The notes under the pieces are model-generated. The model searched no databases. It was given only the letters and a program-made list of their open reading frames with translations, and was not told the origin of the DNA. DNA of 64,000 bases. Origin: Pirellulales bacterium. GTDB lineage: Bacteria; Planctomycetota; Planctomycetia; Pirellulales; JAEUIK01. A program made the position numbers and the translations under genes. The DNA is taken from contig JAIBBY010000004.1 in NCBI GenBank assembly GCA_019694455.1, forward strand, positions 62,001 through 126,000, given 5' to 3'. Position 1 is the stretch's first letter. The number at the start of each line of letters is the position of its first letter. This document shows positions 54,401 through 62,100 of this stretch, piece by piece.

Positions 54401-57400
54401 AACCGGAGTCTCACGGCGCCGCACCCGCCTGGGCAGGCCAAGGCGGTCGTCCGCGCGTACGACGACGCGCAAGTCTCGCCCGCCACGATCTCGTTGGTCG
54501 AGGCGCACGGCACCGGCACGGCGGTCGGCGACGGCGCCGAACTGACCACGCTCAGTCAGGTCTTCAACGACTATACGGAGCGCAAGCAGTTTGTGGCGGT
54601 TGGCTCGGTCAAGTCGATGATCGGTCACACCAAAACTGTGGCTGGCGCCGCCAGCCTCATCAAGGCGACGCTGGCGCTCAAGCATGGAGTACTGCCCCCC
54701 ACGATTGGCGTGGAAAAGCCGACCGAGCGCATCGATTTTCCCACCAGTCCCTTTTATTTGAACACCGAGACTCGGCCCTGGCTCGACGAACTGGGCGGTG
54801 AGCCGCGCCGCGCCGGCGTGAGCGCGTTTGGCTTTGGCGGCACCAATTTCCATGTGGTGCTCGAAGAGTACGGCAACGCCTACCACCCTGCGAGTGATCT
54901 CGATCTATCGCCACGCGCGGCGGAGACCTTCATCTGGCGCCGCGCCTCGCAGGCGGAAATGGTCACGGCCATTTCGCAACTAGTCAACAAACTGGCCGAC
55001 CTGCCGACTGAAGACCTGCCGCTATTGGCGCAATCGGTCATGGTGGACGAGCACAACCGGCCCGCCAAATCAGATGCTTGCCGATTGGCGATTGTGGCTT
55101 CGACCGTCGCCGAGCTGCGCGCCCGATTAGACCGCGCGCAAACACTACTTGCCAAACAAGACACGTTCAACGATCCGAGCGGCATTTACTTCTCCGCAGC
55201 GCCGCCGATTCCGCTTGACCAGGTGTGCTTCCTGTATCCTGGGCAGGGTTCGCAAAGCGTGAACATGCTGCGCGACTTGGTGTCGACCAGCCGCTGGGGC
55301 CACCCGCTCTTCTCGCGAGCCAATTCGCTGTTGGCCGACTTCTTGCCCGAGCCTATCTCAAAATACATCTACCCGCCGCCGGTTTTCGCCGAGGCCGATC
55401 GGCAAGCACAGTTCAAGGCGCTTTCTGAGACGCGCGTAGCGCAGCCGTCGCTTGGCATTTTGGAGTTGTTCGCCACCGAGCTGCTCGCTCGTTATGGCAT
55501 TCGGCCGGGGCGCGTGGCGGGGCATAGCTACGGCGAGCTTGTGGCGCTGCATGTGGCGGGCTGCCTCACCGAGCAAGAGTTGTTGTGGCTCTCGGCGATG
55601 CGCGGCAAGGTTTGCTCCGAGGTGGCGCACACCGCTCCGGGCGGCATGGCCGCCGTGCGAGCCGACGCCAAAACCACGCTGGCGGCCATCCGCGAGCTCG
55701 ACCTCGATTTGCATCTGGCCAATATGAACGCGCCAGATCAAACAGTGATCGGCGGCAGCGAAAGCGCCATTGAGACGGCGGTGACGGAGTTGACTAGGCA
55801 GGGGCTGAAAATCAGCCGCCTGCCGGTGTCGGCCGCGTTTCACACCCCGCTCTTGTCGGCTGGCAGCGAGGCGATGGCGGTGCACTTTGGCATGGCCGAT
55901 TTTCAAAAGCCGCAAATCCCGGTCTACAGCAACACAACTGGCGAGGAGCACGGTGCGGCGCCGGCCGTCATCCGCGAACTGCTCACCCAGCACTTTTCCG
56001 AGCCGGTGCAGTTCGAGAAAGAGGTGCGGCAACTTTACGCCGATGGGGCGCGGCTCTTCATCGAGGCTGGGCCGGGCAAGGTGCTCACCAGTCTGATTGG
56101 CCGGATCCTCAAAGATCAGCCGGTCACGGCCATCGCGCTGGAGGCCCCTGGTCGGGAGGGTTGGACCCAGTTTGGCCATCTGCTGGCTCAGTGTGCCGCG
56201 CTGGGGCTACCGGTCGATTTGGCCGATTGGTTCCGTGCCCGCAGCCTGGAAACGATGTCGGTCGACGCGTTTTGCAAGCATGCCCGCGCCCTGGCGACGT
56301 ACAAGCCGACCGATTGGGTCTTGGGCCCGTCGAAGGCCGTACCTGTAACCCCGCTGCCGGAACGCAAGCGGGATGGTTCGGGACTGCGGGCCAAATTTGG
56401 CATGAAGCCGCTGGAAACCAGCGGCGAACCGGCGGCGCCCGCTATTCCGCAGGCAAGCCAACAGAAAACAACACCCCTGGCCGCGCCTCAGGGGGTAGAA
56501 AATTCACCTTTGCCGGTTCACAATGACACTTCGGCCGCTTCGAGCGGCGCGCCGGTCGAGCCAATAGTTTCGACCCCACCCGAGCCCCTGACGCCGGTTT
56601 CGCCGGTGTCGAGTTTGCCGCGGCAACCACTGCCCGTGGCGCCTGTTCCGCCCCCCGTGATTCGCGCAGCGGTGGCAGTTCCGCCCGCGCCCCCCATCAT
56701 TCCGACATCGACTTTTCATAGGACGACTCCGAGTATGACCAGCTCGCACGGCGAAACCGGCAATGGGCCTTCGATCACAACCGCCGGTTTGGAGATGTTC
56801 GGGCAGTTTCAAGCGACCACTCGCCAATTGCTCGAATTTCAACAGTCGCAACAGCGAATGATCGAGCGCTATCTGGATACTCAAGAGCGCGTGCTGGCGC
56901 ACTGCCTGCAAGGCGCGTCGCTGACCCCCATTGCCATCGCCGCGCCGGCGGCGCTGCCGGCCATTGCGGCGCCGGTCGCCTATGCCCCGCCAGCGCCGCC
57001 AATCGCTGTCGCGCCGATTGCGGCGGCCCCGGTGGCTGCGCCAAGCGCGGCTGCGATGCCGCGTGCGGTGGCCGTGCCAGCGGCAGCGCGGCCCCCCGTG
57101 GCGGTTCCGAATCTGGCGGCGCCCAAGCCAGCGGTTGCGCCGACTACGGTCGCCGCGGCGCCAGTAGCGACGGCGCCCGCGTCGCAGAACGGACAACACA
57201 CCAGCAAGCCGGCGGCGCCGGTTGCCGAGGCCGCTGGCGGACCGCCGACGACCGATGAGTTCCGCAACGATCTGTTGGAGATCGTCAGCGAGCGAACGGG
57301 ATATCCGGTCGACATGCTCGACGAGACGTTGCCGCTTGAGGCGGGATTGGGCATCGACTCCATCAAGACCGTGGAGATCTTTAGCAACCTCAAGAAGTAC

Positions 57401-57679
57401 CACGACTACTTCGCCGACGAGGATCAGGACGAAGAAGAGCAATTGGTCGAGTTCACCAAGCTGAAGACGCTCAAGGACATCATCAACTCGTATGATCGTC
57501 GCCGTACCGCGATCTTGAGCAAATCGACTGGCGCGGCCAAGCCAAGCCAGCCCGCCACGAACGGCGCGCCGCACACCAATGGCCAGGCAAACGGTCAAGT
57601 GGATCGGTACGCTTTAACCGCAGCCGAGGCGCCGTTGGAAGTCGCCGGGCAAAAAAAAAATTCCCTGAGCGACAACTGA
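51434..57679 (+). CDS. Iterative PKS/secondary-lipid synthase subunit 1: NMO-NMO-KS-AT-ACP (zero-frame product)
   Basis: A 2081-residue multidomain synthase. Residues 1 to about 310 and 320-620 are two nitronate-monooxygenase-type flavin barrels (KGHEAAGRVGG and GRECGGHVGP motifs), the fold of PfaD trans-enoyl reductases. A ketosynthase starts near 690 (DDIAIVGMSCMFPQ), with Cys890 in DAACAAS, His1025 in EAHGTGT and His1065 in GHTK. An acyltransferase has GQGSQ and Ser1365 in GHSYGE. A long Pro/Ala linker contains a helix-rich FQQSQQRMIERYLDTQERVL stretch. One ACP ends the chain, with Ser1976 in GIDSIK. TTG start with AGGAG 8 bp upstream. The frame stops 19 bases past a run of ten A, beyond which the ketoreductase continues in another frame. 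Confidence 0.92.
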   Translation: MSAILVTSPAHHCNAWLAIAAARAGEIGILDLGYGSFPESSREAFEELQRHVGKGRQWGVRWDLLSDRARDPVVLKELLFDVECPTLVLGGLIGSGLSLAEVREQTRSMAARVLVEAYTLADGLAAAEAGFDGVIFKGHEAAGRVGGESSFLLLQRAHGQLTIPYWIQGGLGPDTAAAAFLAGATGIVLSEQLWLATESPLDPVEQRRWKQLDGSETATIGDDQRAYRFFTRSGRSTFEGLQRSIAAGEDWEASLRDNLTTAAGDADRLVPLGQEIAFARRLADKHINVAGILAAYKRHIEENLSRAKRDKALSPQGPLAKTLGIRYPIFQGPMTRVSDVAAFADAVATHGGMPFLALSMMRGDESHRLLAETGERLGDKPWGVGILGFVPPELRNAQMDAILAVKPKFAIIAGGRPSQAKDMESDGIASFLHVPSPGLLEVFLRDGARKFIFEGRECGGHVGPRSSFCLWQSIIDVLVDANLEHPDDVQVVFAGGIHDALSSAMVAALAAPLSSRGMKIGVLMGTGYLFTHEAVECGAITEEFQKQAISCEHTVLLESGIGHATRCVRTPFAEEFNRVKHELILAGKSSDEIRMELEMLNVGRLRVASKGRDRGSDPRAGGRSDLIEVDVETQREKGMYMIGQVAGLRHEPLPLSRFHDEAAAGSVTLLEKLATRRLPWQRGPESQRAKSDDIAIVGMSCMFPQAANLREYWQNIFQAVDAVEEVPKERWNADDYFDPDRFAPDRIYSKWGGFIGKMKFDPMKWRIPPAALKSIEPVQLLSLEVAARAMADAGYDRRDFPRERAGVIFAAAGSHDLGSGYSFRTMMRNYLPLAEGLSAEDRERIFASLEDQLPEWTEDSFPGFLLNVIAGRIAREFNLNGPNYVVDAACAASLAALHAAIEQLRTHTSDMMLVGAADATNNPFCYMCFCKTHALSPGGRSRPFDDTADGIGLGEGIAVVVLKRLADAERDGDRIYAVIKGIGSSSDGKNRSLTAPHPPGQAKAVVRAYDDAQVSPATISLVEAHGTGTAVGDGAELTTLSQVFNDYTERKQFVAVGSVKSMIGHTKTVAGAASLIKATLALKHGVLPPTIGVEKPTERIDFPTSPFYLNTETRPWLDELGGEPRRAGVSAFGFGGTNFHVVLEEYGNAYHPASDLDLSPRAAETFIWRRASQAEMVTAISQLVNKLADLPTEDLPLLAQSVMVDEHNRPAKSDACRLAIVASTVAELRARLDRAQTLLAKQDTFNDPSGIYFSAAPPIPLDQVCFLYPGQGSQSVNMLRDLVSTSRWGHPLFSRANSLLADFLPEPISKYIYPPPVFAEADRQAQFKALSETRVAQPSLGILELFATELLARYGIRPGRVAGHSYGELVALHVAGCLTEQELLWLSAMRGKVCSEVAHTAPGGMAAVRADAKTTLAAIRELDLDLHLANMNAPDQTVIGGSESAIETAVTELTRQGLKISRLPVSAAFHTPLLSAGSEAMAVHFGMADFQKPQIPVYSNTTGEEHGAAPAVIRELLTQHFSEPVQFEKEVRQLYADGARLFIEAGPGKVLTSLIGRILKDQPVTAIALEAPGREGWTQFGHLLAQCAALGLPVDLADWFRARSLETMSVDAFCKHARALATYKPTDWVLGPSKAVPVTPLPERKRDGSGLRAKFGMKPLETSGEPAAPAIPQASQQKTTPLAAPQGVENSPLPVHNDTSAASSGAPVEPIVSTPPEPLTPVSPVSSLPRQPLPVAPVPPPVIRAAVAVPPAPPIIPTSTFHRTTPSMTSSHGETGNGPSITTAGLEMFGQFQATTRQLLEFQQSQQRMIERYLDTQERVLAHCLQGASLTPIAIAAPAALPAIAAPVAYAPPAPPIAVAPIAAAPVAAPSAAAMPRAVAVPAAARPPVAVPNLAAPKPAVAPTTVAAAPVATAPASQNGQHTSKPAAPVAEAAGGPPTTDEFRNDLLEIVSERTGYPVDMLDETLPLEAGLGIDSIKTVEIFSNLKKYHDYFADEDQDEEEQLVEFTKLKTLKDIINSYDRRRTAILSKSTGAAKPSQPATNGAPHTNGQANGQVDRYALTAAEAPLEVAGQKKNSLSDN
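57651..57660 (+). promoter_or_regulatory. A10 slippery run at the ACP-KR junction
   Basis: Ten consecutive A (57651-57660) follow CCGGGC. In the zero frame it reads CAA AAA AAA AAT, which contains the A_AAA_AAA heptamer (57652-57658) used in -1 ribosomal frameshifting. Inserting one A, as RNA polymerase slippage would, gives CAA AAA AAA AAA TTC and opens directly into the KR frame. The zero-frame stop is at 57677-57679. It is the longest homopolymer I see in the window. Confidence 0.6.
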
Positions 57680-57705
57680 TTCTGATCGTCGGCGACGTCC
57701 GCGAG

Positions 57706-59199
57706 GTGTCGACGGCGATTGGCGCGGCCCTTGTCTCCGAGGGATATCGCGTACGTCATCTTGTGCCCGGCGCTCAACTGCGCCAGGCGAGCGCCGATCG
57801 GTTTGAGGCCGATTTGGGCAATCCGCGGCAGGTGGCGGAGCTACACGCCAAACTCAAGGGCGCCGACGACAGTCTGACCGGCTGCGTCATCAATCTGCTG
57901 GGCATCTGCCCACCGTTTGGACATCCTGGCGGCGAGCCCGAGAACGCATTGCGGTTGAGCTTGTGGACCTTCAACTTGGCGCGTGAATTTGAAAACGACT
58001 TGCGCGACAGCGCCGTCGCTGGCGGCGGCTATTTCTACAACGTGACCGGTCTGGGGGGGCAATTCGGACTCGGCGAAGACGCCGACGAGGCCGCGCTAGA
58101 CGGCGCTGGCACGCTCGGCATCGCCAAGACGCTACGGCGCGAGGCGCCGCAACTCACGGTCAAGACGATCGACATCGATCTATCGCTCGAACCGCATGTG
58201 TTGTCGACACGACTGTTGGACGAGTTTGCCGCGGACGACGACTTGATTGAGGTGGGGCTGACGCGCAAAGGGCGCTGGAAGCTCGATCTCGTGCCGGCTC
58301 CGGTGAGCAGCGGCAATCTCTCGGCGCGCATCGACGCCCAGGCGGTGGTGCTGGTGACGGGTGGCGCGTTTGGCGTCACGGCCGACACGGCAATTGGCCT
58401 GGCGCGTGAGACGGGCTGCCGGCTGGTGCTAGTCGGGCGTTCGGCGCTGCCGGGGGAGGAACCGTCGGCCACGCGCGGACTGTCCGCACAAGAGGTGCGC
58501 AAGCGGCTGATTGAGCAATCGCGACAGAGTGGCGAGCGATTGACTCCGGCGGACATCGAAAAGCGTGTCGCCCGCGTGCTTAAGGATCGACAGATTCGGG
58601 CGAATTACGAGGCGTGCCATAAGGCCGCGTCGGCGGTCGAATACCATTCGCTGGACGTCCGCGACGCCGCGGCCTTGGGCGCGCTGGTGGACGACATTTA
58701 CGCTCGCCACGGCCGGCTAGATGGCGTGGTCCATGGCGCGGGGATCATCGAGGACAAGCGGATTTGCGACAAGACGCCGGAGTCGTTCGCCAATGTGTTC
58801 CGCACCAAGGTCGACAGCGCGCTGACCTTGGCAGCCAAACTGCGTCCCGAGGGGCTGAAGTTTTTGGTGTTCTTCTCTTCGGTTTCTGGCCGGTTCGGTA
58901 ATACCGGTCAAGTCGATTACAGCGCCGCCAACGAGTTTTTGAACAAGCTGGCCGACTATTTGTCGCGCCGCTGGCCCACCCGCGTGGTTGCGATCAACTG
59001 GGGCCCGTGGGATGGTGGGATGGTGACCGACGAACTGCGGCGCATGTACGCGACGGTGGGATTCGACCTGATTCCGATCGACGTCGGCGTGCGGTTCTTC
59101 CTGGACGAGACAAGAAATCATGCCGACACGAGCGCCGAGGTCGTGGTCAGCGGCAGTGTGGAGCAAATGCTCGGCGTAGCGGTCGGTAGCGGAGCATGA
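57706..59199 (+). CDS. Ketoreductase part of the synthase, separated by the A10 frame change
   Basis: A PKS-type ketoreductase of 497 residues if started at GTG 57706. However, the same frame is open back through 57661 and encodes FPERQLILIVGDVREVSTAIG, the natural first strand of the structural half, which the GTG would remove, and no ribosome-binding site precedes it. The structural subdomain is followed by the catalytic one: VVLVTGGAFGVTADTAIGLA binds NADPH, FFSSVSGRFGNTGQVDYSAANEF carries Ser, Tyr and Asn, and AINWGPWDGGM follows. It reduces beta-ketoacyl-ACP to hydroxyacyl-ACP. I read it as the C-terminal domain of subunit 1 (about 2588 residues when fused). Its TGA overlaps the next ATG. 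Confidence 0.88.
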   Translation: MSTAIGAALVSEGYRVRHLVPGAQLRQASADRFEADLGNPRQVAELHAKLKGADDSLTGCVINLLGICPPFGHPGGEPENALRLSLWTFNLAREFENDLRDSAVAGGGYFYNVTGLGGQFGLGEDADEAALDGAGTLGIAKTLRREAPQLTVKTIDIDLSLEPHVLSTRLLDEFAADDDLIEVGLTRKGRWKLDLVPAPVSSGNLSARIDAQAVVLVTGGAFGVTADTAIGLARETGCRLVLVGRSALPGEEPSATRGLSAQEVRKRLIEQSRQSGERLTPADIEKRVARVLKDRQIRANYEACHKAASAVEYHSLDVRDAAALGALVDDIYARHGRLDGVVHGAGIIEDKRICDKTPESFANVFRTKVDSALTLAAKLRPEGLKFLVFFSSVSGRFGNTGQVDYSAANEFLNKLADYLSRRWPTRVVAINWGPWDGGMVTDELRRMYATVGFDLIPIDVGVRFFLDETRNHADTSAEVVVSGSVEQMLGVAVGSGA

Positions 59200-62100
59200 T
59201 GAAGGACCACGACATCGCCGTGGTGGGCATGGCCTGCCGCTTTCCTCAAGCGGCCAACCTTGCCCAGTATTGGCACAATTTGGCGAATGGCGTCGACGGC
59301 ATTCGCGATCTTCCTGCCCAGCGTTTTCGCGAGCACGCCAACTTTTACGTGCCCGCCGATCACGATGCGCACATACCGTTTCATCGGGGTGGCTTCCTCG
59401 ACGAGGTGGTGTTCAATCCGGTTCCGTACGGGATTCCGCCGAACCTGGTCAAGCACGGCGACCCCGATCAATTCTTCATGTTGGAACTGGTCGATTTGGC
59501 GCTGCGCGACGCGCGTGTCGCCGCCGACGCCGCCGTGCGCCGCCGCACCGATGTGATCATTGGCCGCGGGGCGTACCCCACCGGCAAGCTGGTCGAATTG
59601 ACCATGCGGGCCGAGATGTTCGACATGGTGCTCGAACTGATCGACCGCCAATTCCCCGACTTGCTGCGCGGGCGCCGCGACGAGATCGAAGCGTTCTGCC
59701 GCGGCACCTGCACTCCCAAGGCGATCGACAATGTGTCGACCGCGGTGTCGAACATCACGGCCAGCCGCACGGCCAACCGCCTCAACCTGCGCGGCGCGGC
59801 CTACGCGGTCGACGCCGCTTGCGCATCGTCGCTATTGGCCGTCGAGCAGGCCACGCATCGGCTGCGCATGCACCAGTGCGATCTGGCGGTGGCGGCGGGG
59901 CTCTTTTTGAGCATGACGCCGTCGTTTTTGTATGTCTTTACGCGGCTGGGCGCGCTATCGGCCGCGCAGATCAGTCGTCCGCTCGATCGTCGCTCCGACG
60001 GTCTATTGGTGGGCGAAGGGGGGGGCGCCGTCATCCTCAAGCGGTTGGAAGACGCGCTGCGCGACGGTGACTCCATCTACGCCATCGTCAAAGGGGTGGG
60101 CTCGGCCAGCGACGGCGGCGATGTCGATGTGCTGGCCCCATCCAGCGGTGGACAGGTCCTGTGCCTCGAAAACGCCTATCGCGACGCGGGAGTCGATCGC
60201 GACTCCATCAACCTGTTGGAATTGCATGGCACCGGCACCGTGGTCGGCGACGCCGTTGAGGTGGAGACGATCAAGACCTTCTATGGCACGAGCAGCCAAC
60301 CGCCAACTGCCCGCGCCATGGGCAGCGTGAAATCGATGATCGGCCACACCATGCCGGCGGCGGGCATGGCCTCGTTCATCAAGATCGCCATGGCGCTTTC
60401 GAACAAGATCATTCCGCCCACGCTCAATTGCGATCAGCCGCGCGAGGAACTGATCGACGCGCCGTTTTATGTGGCGACGCAAGCGCGGCCGTGGGTCCAT
60501 AATCCGGCCTTGGGGCCGCGCCGTGCGGGCGCCAACGCGTTCGGCTTTGGCGGCATCAACGCGCATGTGGTGATGGAGGAAGTCGCCGCGGAAACTGGCC
60601 GCTCGTCGATGGTGGCCATTCCCAGACCGATTCAGCCGTCGGTTCGCCGAGCGAGCGAACTGTTGGTTTTCTCCGCGGAGTCGGCTGCGGAACTCACCGC
60701 GCGAATCGAACGCTTGGAGCGCTATCTCGCGCAAGATTGGCAAAACGCCACCTTGGCCGATGTGGCGCTTACGCTGGCGGGCGAAGTTGAGCAGGCCCAT
60801 GCGCATAAGCTGACGATCATTTGCGACGATTTCGCTTCGCTGGACCGCTTTGCCAAGCTGGCCAAGGAACGTTTGACGACCAACCGCGGGTTCGACGACG
60901 TGGAGGAGATTTACTATTCCGACGCCGCCACGCGCCAGGAAGGAAAAATCGCCTACATCTTTCCCGGCATGGGCTTTCCGGGGCTGATCGGCAACTATCC
61001 CGATCATTTGCTCGAACTGTGCATGCACTTCCCCGAGGTGCGCGAAGAGTTCGACTTCTTTGAGGATCGCGACCGGCATCCCGAGGACACCATTCCGACC
61101 AGCTCGGTCTTTTCTCCGCCGGCGAGCCTGCCCGAGGAATATCGAGCCAAGCTGAAGAAGCGGTTGGCGCCCCCCAAGGTCGATGAGTACACGGCCACCG
61201 ATGCGCCCGCGCACGAGCGCTATTTGGCCGCGATGGGTGTGACGCTCAGCAATTGGGTGGGCTGGGTGCTGCTGCGCAAGTTCAACATTCCGGTCGATAT
61301 GGTGGCCGGTCAGAGCCAGGGAGAAATGGCGGCGCTCTGCGTGGCCGGCGTATGCGATTTCCACGAGACAGCGCCCGACTTCTGGAAGGTGGTGAACGTC
61401 GATACTCGCGACCTGAGCGGCCAGCGACTGGCCTTTGCCTGGGCCAGCGCCGAAAAGGTGCAGCCGCTTTTGGACCAGAACCCGGGCACGTATATGGCCA
61501 TTTACATGGCGCCCGAGGGAGTGATCTTTGGCGGCGAGCGCGAGGGGTTAATGCGCGTGGGCGAGGAACTGCGCAAAGAGCAGGTGCTGGTCACGCTGCT
61601 ACCGTATCCGCCAATCCACACTCCGGCCTTGAGCCACCTGCGCGACGAACTGACGACAGAATTGAACCCCGAGGGGTTTGATCTCAAGAAGCCGCAGATC
61701 GATCTGTACTCGTCGATCTTAGCCGACAAGTACCCCGACGACGCGGCGGGCATCCGCGAAACGCTGATGCTCAACATCGATCATCCGTTGCGCATTTGGC
61801 AGACGATTCGTCGCATGTACGACGACGGCGCGCGCGTCTTTGTGCAGGTAGGGGGTGGGCACATGGCCGCGCATCTGGAGCGGCTACTCCCCGAAGGCGC
61901 CAAGACGGTCACCGCGGCGCTCGATGTCGACACGCGCGACCCAATCACCCAACTGCATCATCTGTGCGCCACGCTGCTCATCGCCGGCGTGCCGCTGAGC
62001 CTGTCGCCGCTGTTCGAGACCCGCAGCGCCACACGGTTGGATTTGGACGCCACGGCGAGCGAGCCTCAACCACGCAAGATTGAGATACCGCTGCGAATTG

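Noticed and set aside
52346-54886. 846-residue open frame antisense to the PKS KS/NMO region
   Set aside because: It mirrors a GC-rich coding frame, is rich in Arg/His/Gln, has no family motif and no ribosome-binding site, while the forward frame has full KS and NMO motifs.
60003-61364. 453-residue antisense frame over subunit 2
   Set aside because: The forward frame has intact KS and AT catalytic motifs; the antisense product has none.
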